A stretch of 64,000 bases of DNA from Marinobacter sp. ELB17 (GCF_000169375.1 NZ_AAXY01000008.1:62001-126000); one strand, 5' to 3'; shown: positions 11,294 to 21,905, counted from the first letter of the stretch. Numbers and translations are program-made. The notes: generated by a model from the sequence alone, not told the origin.

Positions 11294-12979
11294 ATGAAAG
11301 AGACCGTTTCCGACCTGCTTCAGTCTGCCCTGGCGGCGCTGCAATCTGAAGGCGTTTTGCCCGCAGATCAGAACTTTGCGCCACAGATTGGCAACACCAA
11401 AGACAAATCCCACGGCGATTACGCGTGCAACATTGCGCTGGTGGCGGCCAAGTTCGCCGGCTGTGCGCCGCGCAAACTGGCGGAGGCGCTGGTAGCCAAC
11501 TTGCCGGCCAGTGCAGCGGTCGACAAAGTGGAGATTGCCGGGCCGGGTTTTATCAACTTTTTCATGAGTACGGCCAGCGCCTTTGGCGTTGTGAATGCGG
11601 CACTGGAACAGGCTGAAGACTTTGGCCGCAACCACAGCGGCAAGGGCGAAAAAGTACAGGTGGAATTTGTTTCCGCCAACCCCACCGGCCCTTTGCATGT
11701 GGGCCACGGTCGCGGTGCCGCAATAGGTGACTGCATTTGTCGGCTACTGGATGCCAACGGCTATCAGGTTACCCGCGAGTTTTATTACAACGACGCTGGC
11801 GCCCAGATCAACAACCTGGGGTTATCCGTTCAAGCCCGGGTAAAAGGCCTGACGCCAGATCACCAAAGCTGGCCTGAAAATGGTTACCGCGGCGACTATA
11901 TTGCCGACGTGGCCGAGGCCTATTTGGCCGGAAAGACGATTACGGCAGACGAACGCTCGGTGACCGGCCAGGCCGAGCCGGACAACCTTGAAGCCATTAC
12001 GAATTTTGCCGTGGCTTATCTGCGCCGCGAGCAGGACCTTGACCTGAAAGCCTTTGGCGTCGAATTTGACGTGTATTTCCTGGAATCCTCGCTGTACAAC
12101 GACGGCAAGGTTGAAGCCACCGTAAAGCGCCTGCAAGAAAACGGCTACACCTACGAAGACGGCGGCGCCCTGTGGCTGAAAACCACCGAATTTGGCGACG
12201 ATAAAGACCGGGTTATGCGCAAAACCGACGGCGGCTACACCTACTTTCTGCCGGATGTTGCCTATCATCTGGACAAGTGGCAGCGCGGTTTTAGCACGGT
12301 TATTAACGAACAGGGTGCCGACCACCATTCAACCGTTACCCGCGTTCGCGCCGGTTTGCAGGCGTTGAATATCGGTATTCCGGAAGGTTGGCCAGATTAT
12401 GTGCTGCACCAAATGGTGATGGTAACCCGCGGTGGTGAAGAGGTGAAACTCTCCAAACGCGCAGGCAGCTATGTCACTCTTAGCGACCTGATTGAAGAGG
12501 TAGGCCGCGACGCCACCCGTTTCTTTCTGGCGGCACGGCGAGTGGATTCCCAGCTGACCTTTGACATTGATCTTGCGCGCTCGCAAACCAACGAAAACCC
12601 GGTGTATTACATCCAGTACGCTCACGCCCGCATTTGCAGCGTGTTGCGCAAGCTGGCTGTCGAAGGCGTGCAGCGTGGCCGTCACGAATCCTTAGGCGAC
12701 CTGACTCTGCTGACGCTGGATGAAGAAAAAGAACTGGCCAACCAGCTGGCAAAATATCCTGAGCTGGTTGCCAGCGCCGCTGCCCAGCGCGAGCCCCACA
12801 CCCTGAGCCAGTACCTGCGGGAATTGGCCGGCCTGTTCCACAGCTATTACAACGCCCACAAGGTGCTGATTGAAGACACCGCCCTACGCGATGCCCGCAT
12901 CAGCTTGTACTTGGCTGTACGCCAGGTAATCGAAAATGGCTTAGACCTGCTGGGCGTTAGCGCTCCGGAAGAGATGTAA
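11294..12979 (+). CDS. argS: Arginyl-tRNA synthetase
   Basis: Charges tRNA-Arg. It is a class I enzyme of 561 residues. The N-terminal Add-1 domain is followed by the HIGH-type signature HVGH (135-138) in [12 protein letters not shown]. The KMSKS equivalent is [13 protein letters not shown], and the anticodon-binding helical domain ends the protein. The start [10 protein letters not shown] fits the family. A longer in-frame start 51 bases upstream adds unrelated residues. It lies downstream of priA and 8 bases before the SPOR gene. Confidence 0.96.
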   Translation: MKETVSDLLQSALAALQSEGVLPADQNFAPQIGNTKDKSHGDYACNIALVAAKFAGCAPRKLAEALVANLPASAAVDKVEIAGPGFINFFMSTASAFGVVNAALEQAEDFGRNHSGKGEKVQVEFVSANPTGPLHVGHGRGAAIGDCICRLLDANGYQVTREFYYNDAGAQINNLGLSVQARVKGLTPDHQSWPENGYRGDYIADVAEAYLAGKTITADERSVTGQAEPDNLEAITNFAVAYLRREQDLDLKAFGVEFDVYFLESSLYNDGKVEATVKRLQENGYTYEDGGALWLKTTEFGDDKDRVMRKTDGGYTYFLPDVAYHLDKWQRGFSTVINEQGADHHSTVTRVRAGLQALNIGIPEGWPDYVLHQMVMVTRGGEEVKLSKRAGSYVTLSDLIEEVGRDATRFFLAARRVDSQLTFDIDLARSQTNENPVYYIQYAHARICSVLRKLAVEGVQRGRHESLGDLTLLTLDEEKELANQLAKYPELVASAAAQREPHTLSQYLRELAGLFHSYYNAHKVLIEDTALRDARISLYLAVRQVIENGLDLLGVSAPEEM

Positions 12980-12987
12980 CCAAAAAA

Positions 12988-13623
12988 ATGTCGCGAGACT
13001 ACGCCCGCAAATCGTCACCCAACCAGGCCACTACGCCTCGTCAAAAACCGGGCAAGCCTGCCCTGCCTGCCCGCACCCGGGTGCCGAAAGCCGCCGCTCC
13101 GGCGCGAGCTCAACACGGTAGCCTGTCGATGAAATCGGTATTGGCACTGGCGGCTGTGGGCGGTTTTATCGGCTTTATTGTGTACCTGAACAGCTTGCCT
13201 GGCAGCGAGGCACCCGGCAAAGACGCGGCGCCCACTGTGCAGAAAGCGCCGGCCAAAACGCCAGCATTGATACAACCGGAAATCGTCAAACCCCAATTCC
13301 GTTTTTACGAAATGCTGCCGGAAACCAAGGTAATGCCATCCACGGTGGACGAATACACGCCTAGCCCAGGGCGCCCGGAAGTCGATTACCTGCTGCAGTC
13401 CGGTTCATTCCGAAAAGCGGAAGATGCCGAACGCCAGCGCGCCGAAATCGCTTTCCAGGGTTTACGCGCAGCGGTACAAAAAATCGATCTGGAGGACGGC
13501 AATGTCTGGTATCGAGTGAATGTCGGCCCGTTCACGTCCCGCAGCCAAATGAACGCTGCTGTGGACAAGCTGGTGTCTATCAGCATTCAGCCGCTGGTGC
13601 GGAAAATCCCCAAAAAGGGCTAG
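12988..13623 (+). CDS. SPOR-domain cell-division protein, FtsN-like
   Basis: 211 residues: a basic, proline-rich cytoplasmic tail, one membrane helix (about 50-67, SVLALAAVGGFIGFIVYL), a Pro/Ala/Lys-rich periplasmic linker, and a C-terminal SPOR domain (about 130-208) that should bind denuded septal glycan. The SPOR signature is visible in YLLQSGSFRKAEDAERQRAE and NVWYRVNVGPF. In Pseudomonas the gene between argS and hslV is the FtsN homologue. FtsN identity is inferred from topology and position; another SPOR protein remains possible. Confidence 0.82.
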   Translation: MSRDYARKSSPNQATTPRQKPGKPALPARTRVPKAAAPARAQHGSLSMKSVLALAAVGGFIGFIVYLNSLPGSEAPGKDAAPTVQKAPAKTPALIQPEIVKPQFRFYEMLPETKVMPSTVDEYTPSPGRPEVDYLLQSGSFRKAEDAERQRAEIAFQGLRAAVQKIDLEDGNVWYRVNVGPFTSRSQMNAAVDKLVSISIQPLVRKIPKKG

Positions 13624-13674
13624 TCTCTTTTGATTCTGATGCGTAAATCAAAGATTGAGCGCTGAACGTTCTGC

Positions 13675-13702
13675 CTTGAAAATCGCGGCGTTGCCTCCAT
13701 AA
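13675..13702 (+). promoter_or_regulatory. Probable heat-shock (sigma-32) promoter of hslVU
   Basis: CTTGAAA (13675-13681) exactly matches the sigma-32 -35 box. About 12-13 bases later, CCTCCATAA (13694-13702) resembles the CCCCATNT -10 box. It lies about 40 bases before hslV, an operon known to be RpoH-controlled in E. coli. Confidence 0.65.
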
Positions 13703-13739
13703 CTGCGCTAACACATTCGATCAGGCAACTGGAGCCCAC

Positions 13740-14270
13740 ATGACCACCATACTTTCCGTACGCCGCGACGACGAAGTCACCATGGGCGGTGACGGCCAGG
13801 TGTCCTTTGGCAATACCGTAATGAAGGGCAACGCCCGTAAAGTGCGCCGCTTGTACAACGGCCAGGTTTTAGCGGGCTTTGCCGGGGGTACCGCCGATGC
13901 ATTCACCTTGTTCGAGCGCTTCGAAGCGCAGCTGGAAAAACACCAGGGTAACCTGACCCGCGCCGCAGTGGAGTTGGCCAAAGACTGGCGATCAGACCGG
14001 GCGTTACGAAAACTCGAGGCACTGCTGGCGGTGGCCGATAAAACTGCCTCACTCATCATTACCGGTAACGGCGATGTTATAGAGCCAGAAATGGGCCTGA
14101 TTGCTATTGGTTCCGGCGGCCCTTTCGCCCAGGCATCTGCCCGCGCGCTGTTAGAAAACACCAACATGAGTGCCCGCGAGATTACCGAAAAAGGCCTGAT
14201 TATAGCGGCTGACATCTGCATTTACACCAACCAGAATCGCACCATTGAAGTGCTTTCTGCCAACGATTAA
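13740..14270 (+). CDS. hslV: ATP-dependent protease subunit HslV
   Basis: Proteolytic core of the HslUV (ClpQY) heat-shock protease, a proteasome-beta-like threonine peptidase. It has 176 residues beginning MTT, so removal of Met exposes the catalytic Thr1. [18 protein letters not shown] and [17 protein letters not shown] are family signatures. GGAG sits upstream of the ATG. HslU follows after 12 bases. Confidence 0.97.
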   Translation: MTTILSVRRDDEVTMGGDGQVSFGNTVMKGNARKVRRLYNGQVLAGFAGGTADAFTLFERFEAQLEKHQGNLTRAAVELAKDWRSDRALRKLEALLAVADKTASLIITGNGDVIEPEMGLIAIGSGGPFAQASARALLENTNMSAREITEKGLIIAADICIYTNQNRTIEVLSAND

Positions 14271-14282
14271 GCCGGAGCGATC

Positions 14283-15611
14283 ATGTCTGCACTGACTCCC
14301 AGAGAAATTGTCCTCGAACTGGACAAACACATTGTTGGCCAGCAGGAAGCCAAGCGCGCGGTAGCCATTGCCCTGCGCAATCGCTGGCGCCGGATGCAGC
14401 TCAACGACGAGCTGCGTGAAGAAATCAGCCCCAAGAATATTCTGATGATTGGCCCCACCGGTGTCGGTAAAACTGAAATTGCCCGGCGCCTGGCCAAGCT
14501 GGCGGACGCACCCTTTTTGAAAGTGGAAGCGACCAAATTTACCGAGGTGGGTTATGTGGGTCGCGATGTAGATTCCATCATTCGCGATTTGGCTGATATG
14601 GCCGTGAAAATGCTGCGTGAACAGGAAATGAAGCGCCACGAAAACAGCGCTCTGGACGCCGCAGAAGATCGCATTCTGGACGCCCTGTTGCCACCGGCGC
14701 GGGATTTCAACGACGACAACAAGCCGCGGGAAGATTCGGCCACCCGCCAGATGTTCCGTAAAAAACTGCGGGAAGGCGAGCTGGACGACAAAGAAATTGA
14801 GATTGATCTGCGCAACAGCAGCGCCGGTGTCGAAATTATGGCACCGCCGGGTATGGAAGAAATGACCAACCAGCTGCAAAGCATGTTTGCCAACATGTCC
14901 CAAGACAAGCGCAAAACCCGCAAGATGCGAGTGGCTGATGCCCTTCGTCGGGTGAAGGATGAAGAAGCCGCCAAGCTGGTGAACGAAGAAGAAATCAAAC
15001 AGAAAGCGGTACAGGCTGTTGAGCAAAACGGCATCGTGTTTCTGGATGAAATCGACAAAGTGGCCAAGCGCTCTGAAAACAGCTCCTCGGATGTATCCCG
15101 CGAGGGTGTTCAGCGTGACCTTCTGCCGCTAATTGAAGGCAGCACGGTCACCACTAAATACGGCGCTATTCGCACCGATCACATCCTTTTTATCGCCTCT
15201 GGCGCCTTCCACCTGACCAAGCCGTCAGACCTAATTCCAGAGCTGCAGGGCCGCCTGCCGATTCGCGTAGAACTGCATGCGCTAACGCCCAACGATTTCA
15301 AGCGCATTCTGACAGAGCCGGATGCCTCGTTGGTGCAGCAGTATGAAGCATTGATGGGCGCCGAGGGCCTGAAGCTCAGCTTTACCGACGACGCCATTAC
15401 CCGCTTGGCAGAAGTAGCGTGGAAAGTGAACGAGAACACCGAAAATATCGGCGCACGACGTTTGCACACCATGTTGGAAAGACTGCTGGAAAGCCTGTCA
15501 TTCGATGCCGGCGACAAGATCACGGAAGAGTTCGAAGTCACCGCCGAGTACGTCGAGGAGAAACTTGGCAAATTGGCGGAAGACGAAGATTTAAGTCGCT
15601 ACATTCTTTAG
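14283..15611 (+). CDS. hslU: ATPase subunit HslU of HslUV protease
   Basis: AAA+ unfoldase that feeds HslV. It has 442 residues. [16 protein letters not shown] opens the protein. Walker A is GPTGVGKTE (about 57-65), and the pore motif [14 protein letters not shown] follows. A charged insertion (I) domain spans about 100-230, Walker B is [11 protein letters not shown], and the C-terminal tail ends RYIL, as needed to dock into HslV. It is cotranscribed with hslV. Confidence 0.97.
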   Translation: MSALTPREIVLELDKHIVGQQEAKRAVAIALRNRWRRMQLNDELREEISPKNILMIGPTGVGKTEIARRLAKLADAPFLKVEATKFTEVGYVGRDVDSIIRDLADMAVKMLREQEMKRHENSALDAAEDRILDALLPPARDFNDDNKPREDSATRQMFRKKLREGELDDKEIEIDLRNSSAGVEIMAPPGMEEMTNQLQSMFANMSQDKRKTRKMRVADALRRVKDEEAAKLVNEEEIKQKAVQAVEQNGIVFLDEIDKVAKRSENSSSDVSREGVQRDLLPLIEGSTVTTKYGAIRTDHILFIASGAFHLTKPSDLIPELQGRLPIRVELHALTPNDFKRILTEPDASLVQQYEALMGAEGLKLSFTDDAITRLAEVAWKVNENTENIGARRLHTMLERLLESLSFDAGDKITEEFEVTAEYVEEKLGKLAEDEDLSRYIL

Positions 15612-15625
15612 CGGGCAATAGCTAA

Positions 15626-15655
15626 GCGACCAGGGTAAGAATGCATTCTGGTCGC
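15626..15655. terminator. Hairpin between convergent hslU and patatin gene
   Basis: GCGACCAG pairs with CTGGTCGC across a 14-base loop that contains the palindrome GAATGCATTC. There is no clear T-tract, so terminator function is only suggested by position. Confidence 0.4.
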
Positions 15656-15661
15656 ACGCTA

Positions 15662-16930
15662 TCAAGACCGGGCCTTTTCTGTTTGCCCAGTAACGCTTTG
15701 CAAGCCGGCCGCCAGCCGGCTTTTTTGTGTCTGCGATTTTGCCCTTAACGTGGTCTGTAGTGACTCGCCAAACAGACTGGTGCTGACCGTGCGATCTGTG
15801 TCATTCAGACAGTCGTGGCGCAGAGCAATGCCGTATTTCGCCAATTTGGGTTCCAGTTCTGCAGCACGAAGGCGCAAATCGCGTCGAGTAACCTGATAGG
15901 CGTGTTCGCACAGCAAACGCCGGGATTCAAAACTGAACACATTGGAGCCAAACAGAATGGCGTCTTCGATGCTGGGCTCAAACAGCACAATGTCTTTGTC
16001 CGGATAGTCCTGGGCATAACGGTCTATCCCGGACTGCATGCGCGAATGCACCATGGTGCGGTAGGTTTGAGCCAGCACATTGGGCATGCCAGAGCGGGTC
16101 ATCTCGCCGGCTGCCAAGGTACCGGCTTTCATGGCTGCAGTCGCGTCTAGCGGTACCTGGGGATTGATTGCCAGCACCAGGTCAGCCTGATGGTCAAACG
16201 CCACCGAGGCGTGAAGGCCTTTACGCAGGGTTCCATCGACGTAGTAATGGCCGTCTATTTCCACCGGTACGTAAATGCCCGCCGAAGCCGTACTGGCCTG
16301 AATGGCTTTGGAGATGGGCACGGCGTCAAACCCCGGCGCACCAAAACACACCGACTTGGAACTCTCCACATCGGCGGCCACAATGAACAGCTGGCGCTTG
16401 AGTTGGCGGAAATCGTTGGTGCGGCCCAGCATGGTGAACGCACGCCTTAAGTAATGGTGCAGGCCTTCGTTATTGAACAGCCCGGCGGGTGCGGCTTGGG
16501 CCAGAATGGTCAAGGCTTCCAGCAGGCTCTGATCGTAGGGGTTGTGAAAGAAGCGGGTGAGCGCGGTGGTAATCAGCCCGGGTATGGCCAGTAAACGGCG
16601 GCCCATTTCAGCGAAGGCCGGACGGTAAAAAACACCGGGATGAAACGGGTGCAATTCAGATTCGTTGCGCACAAAAATTCGACACAGCTGGGCGGTGGTT
16701 ACCTGGTTCACCAAGTGAGCCGCCACAAACGACCCCGAGTTCACCCCAACGTAAACATCCAGATCGTTGAAATCTAGCCCTTCCAGAGCTTCGTCAAGCG
16801 CCCTCAGTGCACCTATTTCGTAAATGCCGCCAATCGGGCCGCCGCCGCCTAACGCCACACCGATTCGGGGTTTGTTGCCGCTCGCTGCGTTCGCCGGCTG
16901 CGTTTTTTTTGTCAGTTTGCCGTGACTCAT
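15662..16930 (-). CDS. Patatin-like protein with altered nucleophile motif
   Basis: 422 residues. The N-terminal glycine-rich oxyanion loop is GVALGGGGPIGGIYEIGALRAL, and VDGTLRKG carries the Asp of the usual Ser-Asp dyad. The nucleophile elbow, normally GxSxG, reads GVNSGS (codons GGG GTG AAC TCG GGG TCG), so Asn occupies the usual Ser place and Ser follows one residue later. Patatin-family proteins are acyl hydrolases, but activity here is uncertain. It is the last gene after rppH-ptsP, 21 bases downstream of ptsP. Confidence 0.85.
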   Translation of the reverse strand: MSHGKLTKKTQPANAASGNKPRIGVALGGGGPIGGIYEIGALRALDEALEGLDFNDLDVYVGVNSGSFVAAHLVNQVTTAQLCRIFVRNESELHPFHPGVFYRPAFAEMGRRLLAIPGLITTALTRFFHNPYDQSLLEALTILAQAAPAGLFNNEGLHHYLRRAFTMLGRTNDFRQLKRQLFIVAADVESSKSVCFGAPGFDAVPISKAIQASTASAGIYVPVEIDGHYYVDGTLRKGLHASVAFDHQADLVLAINPQVPLDATAAMKAGTLAAGEMTRSGMPNVLAQTYRTMVHSRMQSGIDRYAQDYPDKDIVLFEPSIEDAILFGSNVFSFESRRLLCEHAYQVTRRDLRLRAAELEPKLAKYGIALRHDCLNDTDRTVSTSLFGESLQTTLRAKSQTQKSRLAAGLQSVTGQTEKARS

Positions 16931-16951
16931 AGCTTGGCCTTCTCGAGTTAT

Positions 16952-19264
16952 TCAGGCGGATGCCGAGGCTACCTCTGCCAAAGTTTTACCAGTGGATTTT
17001 CCGGGCCGCATATAGCGGCCGAATCCGGCATTACGCAACGCCAGGTCGACACAGCTTTTGATCACATGGGGCGAATCCAACAGCAGGATGTCCTCTAACA
17101 AATTTGTCGCCCACTCAAGACTTACACTGCGAATCACCGATTTCACTTTTGGCAGGCTGGCTGCGTTCATCGATAGTGAATCGTAGCCCATGGCCATCAG
17201 CAATACGGCGCCGCCCGGGTCCCCCGCCAATTCGCCACACACACCCACCGGTTTGCCCACGGCATGGGCGTCTTGGGCAATACGCACCAGCGCCTGCAGC
17301 ACAGCAGGATGGTAAGAATGGTACAGCGGGGCCACACGGGGGTTGTTACGATCTACAGCCAATAAATATTGGGTTAAATCGTTGGTGCCCACCGACAGGA
17401 AATCCACCCGGTCGGCCAGTTCGCGTATCTGGTATACCGCTGCCGGCACTTCGATCATTACGCCCACTTTTGGCATATGGATGTTGTAACCGTCTTCACG
17501 CACTTCGTGATATACGCGGTAAATCAGATGAAGAGACTCTTCCACTTCGGAAATATTGCTGATCATTGGCAGCATAATCTGCAAATTGTTCAGGCCTTCG
17601 CTGGCCTTCATCATCGCCCGCACCTGCAGCTGGAAAATCTCCGGGTGGTCCAGGGTGACCCGTATGCCACGCCAGCCCAGAAACGGGTTTTCCTCGTGGA
17701 TGGGGAAATACGTCAGGCACTTGTCGCCGCCGATATCCAGGGTGCGCATGGTCACCGGGTTAGGCGCAAAGGCTTCCAACTGCTCGCGGTAGTATTCGCG
17801 CTGTTCCTGTTCCGAAGGGAAGCGATCTTTAATCATGAACGGCACTTCCGTGCGGTACAGACCAATGCCTTCGGCGCCGTGAGTCAGCGACCGCACCACG
17901 TCGGTCATCAACCCGGTGTTTACCAGCATTGATACCCTGTGATGGTCGGTGGTTTCACAAGGCAAATCGCGCAGGGCTTCGAGGCCGCGAATCAGCTCGT
18001 TTTCTTCGTCGCAGATAACTTGGTAATAAGCGCGCAGATCCGCCGATGGCGACGCGAAAATCTGGCCTTCAAAGCCGTCGACCACCAGTTCCTTGCCGTC
18101 GAGCTGATTCACGGGTATGTCAACCAGCCCCATTACCGTGGGTATGCCCATGGCGCGGGCCAGAATGGCCACGTGGGAGTGGCTGGAACCTTTCACCGAC
18201 ACCAACCCCACCAACTGGCCCTTAGGCACTTCGCCCAGCATAGCGGGGGTGATCTCTTCACTCACCAATACGGTGCGTTCGGGGTATTCCAGGCTGGCTT
18301 GCTCGCCTTCCTGCAGATGCGACAATAAACGCCGACCCAGGTCGCGCACGTCTACCGCCCGCTCCTGCAGATAATGATCATCCATCATCTCGAAATTGCG
18401 CACGTACTGCTGCACAACCTGTTTCAGCGATCCTTGGGCCCAGTTACCTTCGCGAATTTTACCGTTAACTTCGTCCGGCAGGGCTTCATCGCTGAGCATG
18501 CGCAGGTAAACATCAAACAACGCCTGTTCCTGCGGCCTCAGCTGCGAGGCAAGTCGTGCTGCCACCCGTTCGATGTCTTCGCGCACGGCACTGACCGCGC
18601 ACTGGAACAAGTCGAGTTCGTGCTCAATATCATCCGTGGCTTTTTCCGGCACAAGGTCAAGGTCTGCCGCCGGATAAACGGCTACGCCGGTGCCAATGGC
18701 CACGCCGGGGGCTCCGGGCACGCCGTCAAAACCGATGTCATGAGCTTCCTCGCCGGTGAGCGACAAACCACCAATGGCGCCCGTGGCCTCGCTGTGGGCG
18801 ATCACCCCGCTGAGCTGAGCTGAGATAGTCACCATAAAGGCTTCTTCGCCTTCATTAAAACTGCGGGAACTCTCACGCTGCTGCACCACCAGAACACCCA
18901 TCAGGCGGCGATGGTGAATAATGGGCACACCCAGAAACGAGCGGAAGCGTTCTTCGCCGGTTTCAGGAAAGTAACGGTAACGGGGATGGGAAGGCGCATC
19001 TTCCAGATTAATCAGCTCTTCCCGCGAGCCCACAAGGCCCACAAGGCCCTCGGAATAACCCAGGCTAACTTTGCCCACGGCTTTGCGATACAGCCCTTCA
19101 GTGGCCATCAGTACGTAGCGGTTGGTAGCAGGGTCTAGCAGATACACCGAACACACTTCGGTGTTCATGGCTTTTTGCACACGCGAAACAATAATGCTCA
19201 GCGCCTCCTGCAGGTCGCGGGCGCTGTTTACTTCCTGGACGATCGTTCGCAATGTACTCAGCAT
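16952..19264 (-). CDS. ptsP: PEP-protein phosphotransferase of the nitrogen PTS (EI-Ntr)
   Basis: First phosphotransferase of the nitrogen-related PTS: it takes phosphate from PEP and passes it to NPr. It has 770 residues. A GAF sensor domain (about 1-165) is followed by the enzyme I modules. The phosphohistidine loop is GSSHSHVAILARAMGIPTVMG, and the PEP-binding barrel includes TLDIGGDKCLTYFP and the catalytic Cys in GVCGELAGDP. It lies 18 bases after rppH on the same strand, the usual order in gammaproteobacteria. Confidence 0.95.
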   Translation of the reverse strand: MLSTLRTIVQEVNSARDLQEALSIIVSRVQKAMNTEVCSVYLLDPATNRYVLMATEGLYRKAVGKVSLGYSEGLVGLVGSREELINLEDAPSHPRYRYFPETGEERFRSFLGVPIIHHRRLMGVLVVQQRESSRSFNEGEEAFMVTISAQLSGVIAHSEATGAIGGLSLTGEEAHDIGFDGVPGAPGVAIGTGVAVYPAADLDLVPEKATDDIEHELDLFQCAVSAVREDIERVAARLASQLRPQEQALFDVYLRMLSDEALPDEVNGKIREGNWAQGSLKQVVQQYVRNFEMMDDHYLQERAVDVRDLGRRLLSHLQEGEQASLEYPERTVLVSEEITPAMLGEVPKGQLVGLVSVKGSSHSHVAILARAMGIPTVMGLVDIPVNQLDGKELVVDGFEGQIFASPSADLRAYYQVICDEENELIRGLEALRDLPCETTDHHRVSMLVNTGLMTDVVRSLTHGAEGIGLYRTEVPFMIKDRFPSEQEQREYYREQLEAFAPNPVTMRTLDIGGDKCLTYFPIHEENPFLGWRGIRVTLDHPEIFQLQVRAMMKASEGLNNLQIMLPMISNISEVEESLHLIYRVYHEVREDGYNIHMPKVGVMIEVPAAVYQIRELADRVDFLSVGTNDLTQYLLAVDRNNPRVAPLYHSYHPAVLQALVRIAQDAHAVGKPVGVCGELAGDPGGAVLLMAMGYDSLSMNAASLPKVKSVIRSVSLEWATNLLEDILLLDSPHVIKSCVDLALRNAGFGRYMRPGKSTGKTLAEVASASA

Positions 19265-19282
19265 GTTGGGATTAGCCCGTCG

Positions 19283-19810
19283 TCATGATTGTTCCTTCAA
19301 GCGCCGGTTGTGCTCGGCACGTCGCGCCTGCTCCATGTTATGGAACAGCCGCGGCGCCAGCTCGCGCAGCGCACGTCGGTAGACTTCTTTTTTGAATGAG
19401 ATCACCTGCCCTAACGGATACCAGTAACTTACCCACTGCCAGCCGTCGAATTCCGGTGAATCGGTGCCGTCTACGCATACCTGCGCGTCTGACGAAAGCA
19501 TCCTCAGCAGGAACCATTTCTGTTTTTGACCTACGCACAACGGGTGCGAGTTGTGGCGAACCATTCGCCGCGGCAAGCGGTATCGCAACCAGCCCCGCGT
19601 ACAACTGATGATTTCCACATCGCAGGCGCACAGCCCGACTTCCTCCCCAAGCTCCCGGTACAATGCCTGTTCCGGTGTTTCATCCTGATGAATTCCGCCT
19701 TGCGGAAACTGCCAGGAGTTTTGGCCTATGCGCCTCGCCCACAACACTTGCCCTTTGTGGTTGGCCAGAATGATTCCGACGTTGGGTCTGAAACCGTCTG
19801 AGTCGATCAC
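19283..19810 (-). CDS. rppH: RNA 5'-pyrophosphohydrolase RppH
   Basis: Removes pyrophosphate from 5'-triphosphorylated RNA to trigger decay. It has 175 residues starting with GTG ([15 protein letters not shown]). The Nudix box is complete: [23 protein letters not shown] fits GX5EX7[18 protein letters not shown] residues (NSWQFPQGG) precede it, as in RppH. It leads the rppH-ptsP-patatin gene run. Confidence 0.94.
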   Translation of the reverse strand: MIDSDGFRPNVGIILANHKGQVLWARRIGQNSWQFPQGGIHQDETPEQALYRELGEEVGLCACDVEIISCTRGWLRYRLPRRMVRHNSHPLCVGQKQKWFLLRMLSSDAQVCVDGTDSPEFDGWQWVSYWYPLGQVISFKKEVYRRALRELAPRLFHNMEQARRAEHNRRLKEQS

Positions 19811-20003
19811 GGTACAGTACCTCTTTAAGAGTCGGTTAACCGCGGCAAAATGCGACGGTCAGATTTTTCCAAGTTGCTCTCATTCTTGCAGAATCCCAAG
19901 AAATCGGCAATCACGGCTGTTTGCGTGCGGCCATGATAAACTGCGGCACACTTCAAGACGCCGGTAAGTGCCGGCTTTTAGCCACCTTAATCACCGAGGC
20001 AAA

Positions 20004-20663
20004 ATGATGACTCTGGCCATATTCGATCTGGACAACACCCTGCTGAACGGCGACAGCGACCACGCCTGGGGCGTTTTTCTGGCGGCGCAAGGCATTGTAG
20101 ACGCAGATGCGCACCGCAAAGCCAATGACCGGTTTTATCAGGACTACCTGAACGGCGAGCTGGACGTGTTTTGCTATCAACGTTTTGTGCTGGAACCCCT
20201 GGCGCAGTTTTCACTGGACGAACTGCACACCATGCGCGAGCGTTTTATGGCCAGCCACGTGCAACCGATGCTGCAAACCAAAGCCGCCGAACTGCTACAC
20301 CAGCATCGCAGCCAGGGCCACACACTGATGATTATTACCGCCACCAATCATTTTATTACCAGGCCAATCGCCGACCTTTTGGGCATTGAGCACTTGATTG
20401 CCACCAACCCGGAAGTGGTGAATGGCCGCTTTACCGGAGAGGTGTCGGGCACGCCCAGTTTTCAGGGCGGAAAGGTAACGCGTCTGAAGCAGTGGCTGAG
20501 TGAAAACGATGAGTCATTGGACGGCGCCTGGTTCTACAGCGATTCCATCAACGATGCACCACTGCTGGAACAGGTTGCGAATCCGGTGGTGGTCGACCCG
20601 GATTCGCGCCTGGAAGCCATGGCCCGCGAGCGCGATTGGCCCATTATGTCGCTGCGGGATTGA
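20004..20663 (+). CDS. HAD-IB family phosphatase
   Basis: 219 residues with HAD motif I DLDNTLLNGDSDHAW, motif II Thr in IITATNHF, a motif III Lys region (GGKVTRLKQWL) and motif IV YSDSINDAPLL. The class resembles phosphoserine-phosphatase-like HAD-IB enzymes. The substrate cannot be told from sequence; small phosphoesters such as phosphoserine or histidinol phosphate are possibilities. Start ATG 20004 or 20007 follows GAGGC. It is divergent from rppH and convergent with rlmI. Confidence 0.85.
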   Translation: MMTLAIFDLDNTLLNGDSDHAWGVFLAAQGIVDADAHRKANDRFYQDYLNGELDVFCYQRFVLEPLAQFSLDELHTMRERFMASHVQPMLQTKAAELLHQHRSQGHTLMIITATNHFITRPIADLLGIEHLIATNPEVVNGRFTGEVSGTPSFQGGKVTRLKQWLSENDESLDGAWFYSDSINDAPLLEQVANPVVVDPDSRLEAMARERDWPIMSLRD

Positions 20664-20699
20664 TTCCCCCTGCGACTTTTGGGAGCTGGATAGCCGGGA

Positions 20700-21896
20700 C
20701 TATAAAAACCCGGTCAGCGAACGCACAAAGCAGGATTTGATGTAATCGGTTTCCGCAATGCCCGGAATAATCGGGTGGTCTGGCGCCTGATGGCCCTGCT
20801 CCAGCAGCTGCACAAAGCGGTCAATTTTGCGACCGCTACCACGAATGATGTCCACCAGTTTTTCCTGGGACAAGTGCATAGAGCAAGACGCCGACACCAG
20901 CAAGCCGTCCCGCTCCAGCAGGCGCAAACCCAGCTGATTCAAGCGGGCATAGGCTTGCTCACCGGCTTTCTGGTCGCGGCGGCGGGGTATCAGTGCAGGC
21001 GGGTCTAGCACCACAATGTCGAATTTCTGTTTTTCATCCGCCAATGCTTTTAACGCGTCAAAGGCGTCGCCTTCAATCGTATCAACGTTCGTCAGTCCGT
21101 TCAGGCGGGCGTTGTGGTGCACCGACTCAATGGCTGACGCCGAGCTGTCTATGCAGGTCACGCTGGTGGCGCCGGCACTGGCGGCCTGTATGCCCCAACC
21201 GCCCACGTAACTGAATACATCCAGCACCCGCTTGCCCGGCGCGTAGGCCTGCAAACGCGCACGGTTCATGCGGTGGTCGTAAAACCAGCCGGTTTTCTGC
21301 CCGCCCGCCAGCGGCACTTCAAACTTGACGCCGTTTTCTTCCAGTTGAAGCATTTCAGGGGCGCTGCCGTGGGCCTGCTCCACATAGTTTTCCAGACCTT
21401 CCACTTTGCGCATTTTGCCGTCGTTCTTCAGCACAATAGAGCTGGCCTGGGTCAGCCTTTGTATTGCCCGTACAATGGCGTCCTTCATCTGCTCCATGCC
21501 GGCGCTGGAAATTTGCACCACCACGGTGTCCCCGAAGCGGTCAATCACCAGCCCGGACAGGCCATCGCTGTCACCAAAAACCCAGCGGTAAAACGGCTTG
21601 TTAAACAGCCGCTGGCGCAATTCCAGCGCAATTTCCATGCGCTGGGTAAGCCGTTGTGGGGTCATGCCATGGGTTGGGTCACGGCTAATCAGCCGGCCAC
21701 AAATCAGCGCATGGGGATTCACAAACACGGTGCCCAGAGGCTTGTCGTTCGATGCGCGCAGCTCTGCCTGAACACCGGCTTCGAAGCCTGTCAGCGGCGA
21801 GCGTTTAATATCCACTTCATTACTGTAGACCCACAAGTGGCCTGCCCGCAGACGGCGCTCGGCGCCCTTGCGGAGGTATAACACCGGGAAATTCAT
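20700..21896 (-). CDS. rlmI: 23S rRNA (cytosine-5) methyltransferase, RlmI family
   Basis: SAM-dependent methyltransferase acting on 23S rRNA (C1962 in E. coli). It has 398 residues. A PUA RNA-binding domain (about 1-75, LRKGAERRLRAGHLWVYSNE) is followed by an EEHUD-type linker. The Rossmann methyltransferase has motif I VLDVFSYVGGWGIQAA, motif IV VVLDPPALIP and SASCSMHL. Length and domain order match RlmI. Confidence 0.92.
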   Translation of the reverse strand: MNFPVLYLRKGAERRLRAGHLWVYSNEVDIKRSPLTGFEAGVQAELRASNDKPLGTVFVNPHALICGRLISRDPTHGMTPQRLTQRMEIALELRQRLFNKPFYRWVFGDSDGLSGLVIDRFGDTVVVQISSAGMEQMKDAIVRAIQRLTQASSIVLKNDGKMRKVEGLENYVEQAHGSAPEMLQLEENGVKFEVPLAGGQKTGWFYDHRMNRARLQAYAPGKRVLDVFSYVGGWGIQAASAGATSVTCIDSSASAIESVHHNARLNGLTNVDTIEGDAFDALKALADEKQKFDIVVLDPPALIPRRRDQKAGEQAYARLNQLGLRLLERDGLLVSASCSMHLSQEKLVDIIRGSGRKIDRFVQLLEQGHQAPDHPIIPGIAETDYIKSCFVRSLTGFL

Positions 21897-21905
21897 AAAA
21901 GATTG

